Source of the DNA: Larix sibirica
Taxonomy: Eukaryota; Streptophyta; Pinopsida; Pinales; Pinaceae
Direction of reading: 5' to 3'
Length of the DNA stretch: 31,149 nt
NCBI GenBank assembly: GCA_004151065.3
Contig: NWUY0300004354.1
Location: forward strand, 63,021-94,169
The notes under the pieces were generated by a model, which saw only the letters and a list, made by a program, of their open reading frames with translations, was not told the origin of the DNA and did no database searches. The position numbers and the translations under genes are program-made. Shown in pieces: positions 10,732 to 21,451 of this stretch; position 1 is the first letter of the stretch; every line of letters begins with the position of its first letter.

Positions 10732-10739
10732 GAGGTATT
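10732..10739. repeat. Right 8-bp direct repeat GAGGTATT (candidate target-site duplication)
   Basis: Exact match to 9394-9401; the AT-rich background resumes just after it. Confidence 0.6.
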
Positions 10740-10987
10740 AATTTGCTTAATTACTATTCTCATAAAACTTGATTATTACATAGGTGCATTTCTACAAGTA
10801 TAATCAAAGATATTTTTTTCCACATGGAATCCATTCATATTGGTCAAGTTCCATTTCAGATTTATTCTCAGATACTATACACTTCTGTGGAAAAAATCAA
10901 TACCATGGTTGCATAAAACTCACGCACTTCCTTTAAAAGTTCAACAATCTTATTGTCTCCACTTGTGTGAGAATTCAAACAAATTCT

Positions 10988-11226
10988 ACAATATTAATGA
11001 TCCATATTCTACCCATAATTCTTGAACCACTTCTAATATTGGTGTTAGAGAAAAAAAATACAGGACTCTAAGGGAGTTTGGAAGGTTATGATGGAGCTAT
11101 TAGAGGTTATTGGAGCATTTGATTGTTTGGACTTTGGGTTTCTCAATTCCTTCATAAAAATGTGCTTTGTCTTTTGATTTACCTTATCTAATTTCCTCCT
11201 CGTTAACTTAATTAGTAACAAATTAT
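10988..11226. repeat. Dispersed ~240 bp repeat, copy A
   Basis: Shares with copies B (11396-11590) and C (14066-14286) the order ACAATNTTAATGATC, CTAAGGGAGTTTGGAAG, GGAGCTATTAGA and TTGGAGCATTTGA, then a T-rich end with TTAATTAGTA. About 75-80% alike by eye. No coding capacity seen. The family could be part of an LTR or a short non-autonomous element. Confidence 0.75.
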
Positions 11227-11395
11227 ATTTATCTAAACACTTGGTTTTCCTCAATGATTTCAATTTTTTTACGGAAGCATTGGTGCTTTTGGAGAGTTGA
11301 TTTGAGCATGTTGAAGTTGACCTTACTTGGATTTTTAGTCTGGGGCCGAACCAAGTCTGTTTAGGTGTGAATGGGCCATCCTAAGTTCTCAATCC

Positions 11396-11590
11396 CTTAC
11401 AATATTAATGATCCATCTACCCATCATCCCTAAATTTCTTTTTATGTTGGATTTGAAGCAAAAGCATCCAAGATTCTAAGGGAGTTTGGAAGCTTAGTAA
11501 GGAGCTATTAGAGCATTTGATTAGATTGGAATTTGGGTTGCTAAGTCTTTTTCATATAAAAAAATGTGGTCTTTCTTCTAATTTGATTTA
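11396..11590. repeat. Dispersed repeat, copy B, interrupted by the copia element
   Basis: Begins ACAATATTAATGATCCATC like the other copies and runs in register until TTCTAATTTGATTTA. There the copia LTR starts, and the remaining ~40 bases of the repeat (ACCAATTTCC...) are missing. A possible vestige, AAACCAATG, follows the 3' LTR at about 14033. This makes the copia element younger than copy B. Confidence 0.7.
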
Positions 11591-11854
11591 TGGTTATCAT
11601 ATTAGGCTTACATATGTCATAAAGTCACCTTAATGACTTAGGCTTAAAGATGATTTTTTTGTTGCTATTATTACCTTTAGGGTTCTTGATAAAGATTACC
11701 TCTCAATCCCTATATAAGAAAATGGAATCTCATTGTAATATATACCTCAATTATTCATAATATCATAGTGTGTTCTTATGTTTATTCCTCCTTATGTTTG
11801 GTTATGTACTTCATCTAGGGTTTTTATATTAAATGGGGTCTGGTGCATTTTGTA
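11591..11854 (+). repeat. 5' LTR of the copia element
   Basis: Starts TGGTTATCAT and shares with the 3' LTR GGCTTACATATGT, CCTCTCAATC, ATATAAGA (TATA-box-like), TTATTCATAATATCA and a common end at about TTTTGTA. TATATAAGA around 11714 is a plausible promoter with transcription starting within the LTR, as usual for this class. Confidence 0.75.
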
Positions 11855-11857
11855 CTA

Positions 11858-11870
11858 TGGTATCAAAACA
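11858..11870 (+). other. Copia primer-binding site
   Basis: TGGTATCAAAACA begins four bases after the LTR end and differs by about two bases from the TGGTATCAGAGC used by many copia elements to pair with initiator methionine tRNA. Confidence 0.7.
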
Positions 11871-12689
11871 ATGTAGATTGTGGAAGTAATAGATCTGATA
11901 GCATTTCTACAAATGATTTCAAACCAAATTCAAGTGCCAAACCAGTTCCCAATGGGGTTAATTAGAGTGTTGAGATCTTTTGAGTCAATTTTCGGCAAGT
12001 AGTTGGTAAATCATTAAGTCATTGTGTTATATAAAAGGATACATCATCGTATCGATTGGTTAAAAGGACACTAAATCAATCACCAAGGGAAAGGATATGA
12101 TGCCATATCAATTGGTTGAAGGAGTTGCCTATGTCAATGTGCAACTTGCATCCCATGTAACTTGGAAGAGTAGTTGTATCAAGGAAGCATCGCATCGATA
12201 ATAAAAGAGCAACCTCCAAGGGTCTACATGAGTCATCATTGTATGTATTGGAGAGGAGCCACAAATTAAAGAAGTCAATTGTTGTACAGAATTCACCAAT
12301 CGCTGCTCATTGTACTATCACATGCTAATTTCCATACAGAAGTAACCAAACAATCCCATTATATTATCATTTGCCAGCCACCATATTGTATAGCAATGGT
12401 CATCATACAAGATTTTTAGAGGCATTTTCAAAGGTATTTACACCAAATCACTCTAATTTTAAAAGATATTTACGTATGTCTACTCTAATTTGCATAGGTA
12501 TTTACCAATGTTAAATATTCTATCATAATTTTCTAAGAATAGAAACTCCTTTAGAAAAATACTTTTGTCTCAATTTCCACACTCGAAAAGAAAAATTCTA
12601 GACACAATTGATGAACAAGAACTTTTGGGGAATAGTAAAAGGGAATGAACACTCATCAACATATCCAAATAAATAATTGGAATGATAGA

Positions 12690-13230
12690 AAAGATCAAAA
12701 GATAGAGTCAAAGCTATTATTGGCCTTGCTCTCTGAAATTTTGAGTTGCATCACATAGATCTAGAAAAATCATTTGAGGGAATATGGAATAATTTGAATA
12801 CAATATTTGGAGTTAAGGTGATAAATGCAAATTTTTCTCCATAGCTTCAGTTGTTCAGATTCAAGATGCCTAACATAGTCACTATATCTAGCCACATAAG
12901 CAATTTGAGATCTCTCATCAAATGGTTAGTTGAATTCAAAGGTACTGTAAAGGGAGAGGATTCCAAAGCCATTTTGTTAACTAATCTACCTTTTAAGTAC
13001 AACAATGTCTTTTTTACTTTCAAATAGATGGATTCAAAAACTCTAGAAGACATGATTTCAATGCTCTTAATTGAAGACAAGAGACCAATCATGGAAGATT
13101 CTCGATGAGAGACTGCACTATACTCAAAGAAAAGGATGGGAAACAAATGATAGGTAAAAGTGTGATTGAGTGTTACTACAATGGAAAATAGGTCATAAAA
13201 CAATTAATTGCAAAACATGTGCCAATAACC
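12690..13230 (+). pseudogene. gag: Copia Gag (UBN2-type) with degenerate zinc knuckle
   Basis: A plus-strand frame from about 12758 reads as the core of a copia Gag capsid domain (UBN2 family). Landmarks are EGIWNNLNTIFGVKVINA, LQLFRFKMPNIVTISSHISN, LRSLIKWLVEFKG, AILLTNLPFKYNNVFFTF and LEDMISMLLIEDKR. Two stops interrupt this core. After a frameshift, 13160-13216 holds a CCHC zinc knuckle, C-Y-Y-N-G-K-x-G-H-K-T-I-N-C, in which the second Cys is Asn and a base is missing before Gly-His. Gag normally assembles the cytoplasmic particle and binds the RNA through this knuckle. The reading is inactive but diagnostic. Confidence 0.85.
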
Positions 13231-13762
13231 TTCTCAAAGGAAATCTTAAAGAGTTCACAATCTCATATCCATTACTAGAGATTTTCCAAATATTGACGGC
13301 GATGATGATCCCATTTTAGAACTAACATTGTTTGCATTTTAAGAGACCCACACTTCAGAAACAGGGAGTGATGCAAGGGAGGATAGATAGTTCTTAAATT
13401 GTCTAAGATTCTCATGGATCAAAGAAATTATATCTTGTTGGGGTTATGAGACATGCATGTGTGCACTACTGTTATATAGTTCACTGGAGATTTGAGATCT
13501 GGAAGTTCAATATCATACCTTTAGGAGAGTTACAAGGCATTTCATGTGCAAATGGTGTCCAATGATGTTGGGAACATGGATTACAATTGGGATACTATAC
13601 CTTTTAGGGGAATAGGGAGCAACTTGAAATAATCTTATTGGTACAAGCACTATTTTTTAAAAATGTTTGATTTCGTTGTTTTAGTGTTTAATAAATGTGT
13701 TCACGGTCAAAGTGTGTTTGCTTTTAGTGATTTTTTTTTTCAGTGCTATAAACCTAAGAGAT

Positions 13763-14029
13763 TGTTAGAATACAAGGCTTACATATGTGATAAAGTTAAC
13801 TTAGTGACTTAGTGTAAAAGATAGGATTTTTTTATGATTATTAGCTTTAGGGCTTGGACAAATATCACCTCTCAATCACCATATAAGAGAAGTGAATTTC
13901 ATCGTAATACATGTACCTTAGTTATTCATAATATCAAAGTGTGATATTGTATTATTATTCCTTGTGTTATTTATGTTATTGAACCCTATCTAATGTTTGG
14001 ACATTGAGTGGGATCTAGTGCAATTTGTA
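13763..14029 (+). repeat. 3' LTR of the copia element
   Basis: Starts TGTTAGAATACAAGGC, a typical copia LTR start, and aligns with 11591-11854 to its end at about TTTGTA. The sequence just upstream, CCTAAGAGAT, is a weak polypurine tract. Confidence 0.75.
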
Positions 14030-14065
14030 ATAAAACCAATGCTACTTATCTCTTCTCTTATTCCC

Positions 14066-14286
14066 CTACAATTTTAATGATCAATCTACCCATCATCCCT
14101 AGACCTTCTTAATGTTAGGCTAGAGTAAAATCATCCCAAACTAAGGGAGTTTGGAAGCTTAGGAGGGAGCTATTAGAAGCTATTGGAGCATTTGAAGTAC
14201 GTACTCCAGTCTTTCATAGAAAAATGTGGTCTCTTCTAGTTTGCTTTAACCAATTTCCTTATTAATTTAATTAGTACAAATTAGCA
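14066..14286. repeat. Dispersed repeat, copy C
   Basis: Full-length relative of copies A and B, containing CTAAGGGAGTTTGGAAGCTT and the distal AACCAATTTCCTTATTAATT that copy B lost to the copia insertion. Confidence 0.75.
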
Positions 14287-14997
14287 AAGTATGCATTCTT
14301 CCATTCATTGTCTACTCCTATTTATGGTTTCACAGTGTCAACCTAACTCATTTTGATTTGTAAGTTGTTGAACTAGCTAACACTTCAATTATTTCCTCCA
14401 AGTTTTGCTATCCTCGATTCTAACATGAGACTTTTAGAGCTCTACCAAATTCTTGTTATGCATGTTGAAATGTATTGCAATGGTATCAAAAAATCCACAT
14501 TGGCCTTTGAAGTAACCTTTGCAAACTCCAAAATTCCATGAATTCCCTCGCATCATCCTCATGCATAGTTTTCCATTTTACTTTCTTTTCCAAAAAAACA
14601 TTTTGAAAAATCAAAGTACCATATTCATCCAAAGTAAATTTTGTCAAAAGATCCTAATAGTTGTGGCATGGATAGATACTCTTGGGTTGAGCCTTTCAAT
14701 AGTTAGGAGAAAATTTGTGAATTAAGAGCATAAGCCTAGTCATGTAAACACAATGTATATTAAACTATATTGAATGAAGACCAATTGTTGGAGATGGAGT
14801 ACCTTTATCATAAAGAAGCATATAAGCATAATCAACTATAGCATTCAAAAAATTATTCTACCAATAAGCAACCAAAACCAAGAAGTTTAAAAACAATTTG
14901 ATAACAATGATCAATCAAATTCATTTAAAAAAATATGAAATTTGACACATTCTAAATATGCTAAATTCATTAAAATAATTTATATAATTATTGTACC
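14287..14997. other. Unassigned, decayed
   Basis: AT-rich. A minus-strand frame around 14510-14700 reads for about 60 codons (including WKTMHEDDAREFMEFWSLQR) and a plus-strand frame of similar length overlaps it; neither is recognised. GGTATCAAAAAATCC at about 14481 is similar to a copia primer site but has no LTR beside it. Confidence 0.35.
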
Positions 14998-15505
14998 AAT
15001 CCTTGGTATGATAAAGAGTTCAGGCATGCTAAAAAACCCATTAGGGATGCTTCTAACAAGTCCTTAAAAACTAATAAGATCTCTAGATACAAATCCCTAA
15101 TTAAAAGGAAAAAAGTGTTATATAAATAGAACTTGCAATAGAATCTTGTGCACCTCTGTAAGGTAGATCCTGAGAAATTCTAGAGACAAATTTTGAGTCG
15201 TAGAACTAATAAAAACAATTTGATTCCCTTTAGGACATGAATTTCTGCCTTAAAAATCTTTATGAATCCCCTAATGCCATGGACAACATTCAAACCCTTG
15301 ATACAAAAAAAGTTCTCTCTTTATAAGACATAGAGTTTGGTGTTAAGCGACTTGCAAAAGGGAAAGCTAAGCACATTGAAGGATACCAAGTGGAAATCTT
15401 AAAAATTGGTAGGCCTATCGTCATCTCTCACATCCACAAACTCTTCAATTTAACAATCAAGTAGGGTTTCGCTAAACTCTGGACATAAAGCCTCATTGTT
15501 CCTAT
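14998..15505 (+). pseudogene. LINE (L1-type) ORF2 fragment, linker and start of reverse transcriptase
   Basis: The plus strand reads PWYDKEFRHAKKPIRDASNK, a segment of the kind found between endonuclease and reverse transcriptase in plant LINE ORF2, then HLCKVDPEKF-x-RQIL. After a frameshift near 15238 it continues with KNLYESPNAMDN, RLAKGKAKHIEGYQVEILKI and HIHKLFNLTIKQGFAKLW, ending in SLIVPI at the two unresolved bases. These correspond to the first reverse transcriptase motifs (GKA-x-D/H-x-x-G, then the W-x-x-S-x-I-V-P-I strand). Everything after 15507 is unrelated. There are several stops; Phe-stop-Arg probably replaces Phe-Trp-Arg. The catalytic FADD-type motif is absent because the fragment ends before it. 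Confidence 0.8.
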
Positions 15506-15620
15506 NNGTGCACTTATCCTTTGAAATAAAAAGACTTTCTCGGGTTGACAATAAATTTCATATGCTCTGTATGTTGGTAATAATCTATCTGCATATTGGG
15601 TGCTCGACAGCGAGTACTGA

Positions 15621-15965
15621 TGAATGACATTGCTATTAATTGGTTACCAAGCCAAAGTGGTGGCTTGTAGTTATACCTTAGAAAATAAATTTTTAAAATA
15701 AATAAACAAATGTAAGTTCAAAAGTTGACTTGAGGGATATGATGACATATCACAAGCCGGCCTGACCATGATCACGAATTCTTGTGGAATGGAATTATCA
15801 ATAGCTGGTCACCAAGCCAAGATAATTCCCTTTTAGTTTTATCTGAAAGGTAATGTGTCTTATCACGATCCAACCTGATCATTTTCTGTAAGTCTTTGTG
15901 AATGGGACTACCATCAGCAGATCACCAAGTTATGGTAGTGTCCTTTAGTTTTCTTTTGGGAAACA
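15621..15965. repeat. Three degenerate tandem-like repeat units
   Basis: GAATGRNATTRYYATYARYNG followed by TCACCAAG(CC) recurs near 15621, 15785 and 15899, each followed by a sequence ending in TTTAGTTTT or a similar T-rich run. Spacing is irregular (about 164 and 114 bp) and identity is moderate. Confidence 0.5.
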
Positions 15966-16139
15966 TAACATACATGATAATTTTACACCAATATCTCTAG
16001 TGGGTGGGATAAAATCGATTCTTTGGATTAAAAGGAAACCATATCCAGGTTATGGACGCTTGCTAGTAGTTGTGGCAATGCCAACTTAGCTTTCCCCTTG
16101 GTTTTTAAGATCATATTTCCTTTTTTCTGCCAACTCCTC

Positions 16140-16710
16140 CATTTCAGTTGCTTTTCTTATACTGGCAGATGTCGTTGTATTCCATTGAAAACATTACCTC
16201 TTTGCTTGTTCTACCCTCTGCTTCAAAGTTGATATTATTTCTTCTTGAACTGTGCATAAATTAATAGGTGGGGGAAACTATTGCTCATCCATTGCCTTGA
16301 AAATTTTTATTATCAAAGAATCAATTTTTACATGGGATTCATCTATTTGGTAGCTTACATCTCTTGTATTGGCTTATGTTTCTTCCAGTTCTTTAATTCT
16401 CCTTTTTTTCACACCTTTCTCATCAATTAAGGATGCATTTCCTCTTCTCAGTAAATTTAGCTCTTCATTGAACATTAACAACTCTTCTTGCATCTGTTGA
16501 GTGACTGGGAAGGCCTAAGCCGCTCGAGCATCCTCTAGCTCCCTGATTTTTAATCTTTATAAGATATTAGATCCATTACTTCAATGGATTCATGGGTTCA
16601 CTCTTTTGAATTTACCATTGAGTCTTTCATTTTACTATTTTCATTCTCCAAAATTTTCACTCTAGTATTCAAAAAAAGGTTCTTGACATTTAGGGATTTA
16701 TCCTTCTATT
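16140..16710 (-). pseudogene. Coiled-coil protein remnant
   Basis: The minus strand reads about 125 codons from near 16560 to 16190 in one frame with few stops: RLKIRELEDARAA, then QQMQEELLMFNEELNLLRRG, a Lys/Arg/Glu-rich RRIKELEE, and QEEIISTLKQRVEQAKR. A one-base shifted frame extends it upstream to about 16705 with KNLFLNTRVKILENENSKMK. The heptad-like Leu/Ile spacing indicates a long coiled coil. No enzymatic domain is seen. Comparable coiled coils occur in ORF-X (20460-20960, plus strand) and in the duplicated remnants at 5755-6785, but I cannot align them at residue level. Probably a retroelement Gag or accessory protein. Confidence 0.5.
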
Positions 16711-17089
16711 TATGATTGTTTACCATCGATACTTCCTAGATGTACTTATTACACATGATGTTGTTGGACCATTGCACCATTGTGTTGTAGCCACAACTAC
16801 CACATCTTGTTTGAACAATATGGGAGCCCCCCTTTAATTTTAGTATTGTTTACTTAGTTTATTTTCCTCAAAAGTATTTCTGTATTCTCTTTACTTAATA
16901 TTGTTTAAGATTTTGTTTAATAATGAAAAACCTGAAACAAATTGAGATTAAAATGGCATTAGTTCTGATCTTTCTAATTCCCTTAATTAAGTAGAAGAAA
17001 AAATAGTTGGAAGTCAGAATGATTATAATCCCCTATCATCTATCCCAACGTTCGGATCCAGACGTATCCATTATTTTAATTGCGGCAGA

Positions 17090-17500
17090 AAAAAGTCAGG
17101 AACATATTTCAAGAAGATTAATTCAACACTCTTGAATTTTTTACTCCAACGTTTGTAGAAGTTAGAAGTCGGCATGGAATCAGGTTAAAAGTATTTAAAG
17201 TTTCCCGACTTCCTGACCCCCGACTCTTCGCTTTAACATCGGGAGTTGGTAGTCAGGAAAGGTAATTTTTTTGATTGAATTCTAGCCCTTACTCCCAACT
17301 CCCGGCTTTTCACATTTATCACAAATTTCAAAGTTCAGCAGTCCGGATAATTGTGATTTGTCATACTAGTTTCATCCTCGACTCCCAATTCATGACTTTT
17401 AAACGTATGATCAATTGTGGTAGTCACTAATCAGAACATTGTAGATTGTCATATTAGTTTTTCTCCCAACTCCCGACTCCCGTTTTTTTTTTAATTTGCG
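17090..17500. repeat. Second dyad-rich segment resembling the 787-1515 minisatellite
   Basis: Contains CCCGACTTCCTGACCCCCGA, GGGAGTTGGTAGTCAGGAAA, two to three copies of CTCCCAACTCCCGRCT, and GTAGTCAGGAAAGGTAATTTT. TTCCTGAC (about 17208) pairs with GTCAGGAA (about 17253). The CGACTTCC/GGTAATTTT vocabulary is shared with the first array, though units here are fewer and less regular. It lies 400-800 bp upstream of the ORF-X start. Confidence 0.6.
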
Positions 17501-17899
17501 GAACACCGCGTTGGCACTCTTATTTTTGTAGGCACAATTCATATTTTCCCATGCACCAAAATATTTTGAAAAAAGGGCCTAATTAATGTGGTCGATAAAG
17601 GATTAATATATAACTGTCAATTTCAGGGCAGTTTGGTGGTAATTAATCACACTTGATTTGGTCCTAATCCAACATTTACTTAATCAGTCTTTTCAATTTC
17701 ATTCACCATTACAGAATAGTGAATTTTGAACTCAAATTACTGGTGCCCTCTGCTTCTACAAGTGAATTCTATCAATTTGGTCCAATTTGTTTCAATATTT
17801 TATACGTATTATATTATTTCATCTATTTTTCAACAGATTTTTCATATTTGAGTGTCTTATTTGGGTTTTTGTTGCATTGCAGGACCATTTTCTTTTTCC
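17501..17899 (+). promoter_or_regulatory. Leader of ORF-X with a possible 3' splice site
   Basis: AT-rich, non-coding. It ends with a T-rich tract and TTGCATTGCAG at about 17872-17882, a good match to a plant 3' splice site, 18 bases before the ATG at 17900. No 5' splice site could be assigned. Confidence 0.3.
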
Positions 17900-20800
17900 A
17901 TGGCTAAAAGGACCAGGTCTAAATCCGCGGTGGAGAAATTGAAGCTCAAAGACCCTAATTTCGGATTCTACTCCGATACGGATGCATGAGTCTCTAATAC
18001 CCTATGTCTAAATTCATCCTAAATCTATAACATCTTTGACAACGATGACTTCTCAAAATTCCAGGAGGAAGCCCCTATATACTAGAACATCAACAACTCA
18101 CAACTTCATGCTATTTCCATATGCCATGTAGTCGTACCATACACCGACCTGGTAAGGTGGATGATTGATTACGCAGATATCCCGGCTAGTACATTTAGAG
18201 ATTCCAATCAGATTGTTTATGCTTCATTTAAACCTGACACATTCGCAAGGATTTATGAGTTGAATACTCCATGGTAGCTTCTCACACAGGATTTTATAAA
18301 GGATTTTTGAAATACATACGAACCAGATGTTCTCTTGAAGACTTGGATGTCCAAACCTGATACCTTTATACTAAGATCAAATAAGAAATACCCAATTTCC
18401 TTGATCAGAGAGTCATACAAGCTTCTCACGACCATGCTATGTAGTTTTTATGGTGTTGACACTTGCTAGTACTTCAAACTAGAATGGTCCCCCTTATCTC
18501 ACTACGTTTCAACCACAGGTAAAATCTTTAATTGGGCCCATATTTTTTCTATTACCTTCAAAGATGTCATTTCCTAGGCATAGAAGACACCAGCTATTAA
18601 GAAGCCCAAATTTTATATTTTTGCATACTTGATGGATATTGTGTGTGCTGCTCTCACTTATCCTACAATAAACTAACACTGGACCAGAGAAAATCTCCAA
18701 ATTCCTATTTATTGCTCAATTATTTGGGAAGATAGTTACAAGCCCTATATCTATGACATATGTGAAAAATTTATTAGTGTTGTCTATTTTTCTATTTTCT
18801 AAAATAGTGCACCTAGGGTTTCAGAAAATGCCATTTCCCTAATGTATACCATGGGATATTGGTATGTTGGTGAGTATTTCACTTACCTCAGAATCTGGGG
18901 TAGTAAATCTGTGCACCTATTACTAAAACTTGTTCCTAATAGGATGATTCTTGTTGAAGTAGCCTTTCAGACGTTTATGATGGAGTACATGGTCAATGCC
19001 ATTCTTCAAAGATAATAGAATGGCCTAAATTCCCCTTGTATATTAGAGATCTTATAATTCAGAATGCAACTCATGGTATTATATTGGCCAAGTAATTTGA
19101 TCAACTCAAATTGGATTTTGCAGAAAAAAGGATTCATGACCCTAAAGGGTTTATAGTAGACCATTTCATATGGGCACATTTGAAAAATACCTATTTACAC
19201 GAGAAGTAGCCCGATGATTCCCTTTACAAGAATGCACATAGTTTTGAAGAGGTTTTAGGAAAATTGACGGATGCATATCAAAGGATCCTTATACATGAAT
19301 CCCAGAGGCAACAATGGGTTAGAGTCACAAAGGAAAAAGACATGATTTTCCAACAAAAGAAAGAAGCTTCCAGGGAAGCAATGGAGGCTACCAATAAGGC
19401 CATAGTTGTGAGTTTTGCTTCTTCTCAATCCCATGCACAACAACAACCAGAAAAAAACAAGGGAAAGAAACCTATGTTAGAGGCTCAATATTGCACTCCC
19501 ATTTAGAACCTGAATACTCTCATACAATAGACCCACATCCTCCAAAGTAAGTCTATTTCCCACACTCAGTCTATTTACAATATTGCTCCTATTCCTAAGA
19601 TAATAGAAAATATATCTCTCAAGGTTGAAAAACAGCCTCAGTTAGTTGTCAATCCTCCACTTCAAACATCCATTAGTGATATTATTGATTTGGAAAAGGA
19701 GAAACCTATAGAAGTTGTCAACCCAAACCCAGTAGTTCAAGAACCACCACAGAAATCTACTCCTAGGAACATTCAAATTGTTAATGGTGATAATAATCAT
19801 CCATCTCCTGATAGTGGTTTACCAGAAGTACCTACTATTGATGATCCTATTCAGCAGTCCACTTCAAATTCACCTCACAATTTGTTTCCTACTCCCAACC
19901 CTTCTCATTTATCTATTAAATGTCCTAACTCACCTACTCCGACTAGGTTAGATACTTTATTTCATATCATTACTGCACAACAACCCATAGCTTCTCAGTC
20001 AGATACTCCATTGGCCCAAAATGTTACTCCTACTATGCCTTTACAATCTAAAACTAATACTCCTCTTGTTCAACCCACTGGAACCCCTTCTGAAAGTTTT
20101 CCCACAACTTCTTCTCTCCAAGATATCCTCCCACCACCACAAGATCCACCCCAGATAGCAACTTCCATTACTAGTCAATCGTTTCTCATTATCCATTCCA
20201 TGGAACTTATAGCTCCCATAGTTGAAGACTCAGCAGACTTTGGTGAGGATGTAGTAGTGGTACTTGGAGATTATTGTTTTAGGAAAAGGAAAAGCGCAGT
20301 ATTAAGGAAAGGTTCCAAGAGGAATAGGGAAGGGGAAGTGCAAGTTGGACCGGTCCCTAACCAAGTTAAATGGAAGCAAGATATTGATGATCCTCAAAGG
20401 GATGCCATAGAGGTTGCTACAACAACGGGAGATTTTGCTAGGGATAATTTTTATTCTGTGTCCACTTTGAATAAAGCATTGGAAGAAGAAAAGACTAAGA
20501 ATGCAGCATTGTAGGAAAAGAAGGATTCTCTCCATCAAAATTTAGTCAAGCAAATGGAGGACTTCAAATCTGAGCATGATTTAGTGTTGCAAAGTTTCCA
20601 AGATCAGATTCAACAACCATCACAAACAAAAAAAAAAAAATTGCATAAGACAAGGTGATTGAGCAAGCTTCAAGCCTTGTTGACCTTAAGATGCAGATGG
20701 AGCAACTTAAAGATTAGAATCCTTATTTTTACTTCTTAAAGTTGACAGTGTAAGAATTCAAGGATGAGGCCATCTCCTATAACAATAGTTTGAAACAGAT

Positions 20801-21451
20801 TCAAACCTTATAATTTCAAGGTCTCATTGAAGCAAATGATGGCTTCAATTGTTTTGAATGCTTATCAAATGTTCTTGCAGATCATATAGATAACAGGAAA
20901 AAGGCTCACTCAGCTTATGAACAACTTTCTAATTGTAAAAATAATTTGAAGATTACTCCGCAGACCGACTAGACAAGGTGAAATTAATGAGGACCTTAAT
21001 TTCAATCAATTCCTGGGAACTGGTCTACAATGAGGTGGCTCACATGATTGAAAAGTGCCAAAATATTTGTGCCAGACAATGGATGCTAACATACAATCGC
21101 ACGGATATTATGGGTATGCTCATCTTTGTTGAATTGGTAGAGTCCATGCTATCCAACTTAAGAATTCCTGAAGTGGATTAACAAAGGGACCAAACTACAT
21201 AAATGATTTGAGATGATGCTCAATTGGATATATCCTCATTTAGACTGTTCATTTCAACCCCGAATCAATTGGAAGCCATGTTGCAAGGGTTCCTTAACTC
21301 TTGGTCCAAGATCTACAGTAAGGAAATTAGATATTACATGTGTAAAGCGCAGCTTCAATTAGAACATGCCAACTATCCTGATGTGACTGAGATGTGGAAT
21401 GTATATGCCGAATGGAAATATTATTTGACAAATTGGGATCAAGTTAATTAG
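17900..21451 (+). pseudogene. ORF-X: long retroelement accessory ORF (globular domain, Pro-rich linker, coiled coil)
   Basis: The ATG at 17900 (MAKRTRSKSAVEKLKLKDPN) opens a reading of about 1,180 codons with many stops and several frameshifts. Order: a basic start; a globular domain at about 18150-19000 with FNWAH (18527), a Tyr/Phe-rich helix and G-Y-W-Y-V-G (about 18853); a charged helix with QQKKEASREAMEATNKA; a Pro/Ser/Thr-rich linker (19500-20250, including the longest clean frame, 19690-20514); a coiled coil at 20460-20960; and a conserved C-terminus ending YLTNWDQVN at a TAG. The last 760 bases recur at 24577-25339. The globular part recalls plant-mobile or transposon-associated domains, but I cannot name the family. 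Downstream come a polypurine tract and an LTR, placing ORF-X in the env-like position of a gypsy element. Most stops sit where Gln is expected. Confidence 0.65.

Larger units (their letters stand above)
11591..14029 (+). mobile_element. Gag-only Ty1/copia LTR retrotransposon (TR-GAG-like), 2.4 kb
   Basis: Two similar LTRs (about 264 and 267 bp) enclose a primer-binding site, a copia gag remnant and about 550 bp in which no protease, integrase or reverse transcriptase is recognisable. The total is 2.44 kb, far below the 4.5-5.5 kb of autonomous copia elements. This matches the non-autonomous class described in plants that keeps only gag and depends on a partner element. LTR divergence is considerable, so the insertion is old. 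A target-site duplication is not visible. Region 11870-12690 between primer site and gag core shows no clear domain and may be leader or decayed gag N-terminus. Confidence 0.75.

Noticed and set aside
19690-20514. A separate 274-codon gene
   Set aside because: It is the Pro/Ser/Thr-rich middle of the longer decayed ORF-X: the same frame continues upstream past single stops, and the coiled coil continues downstream.
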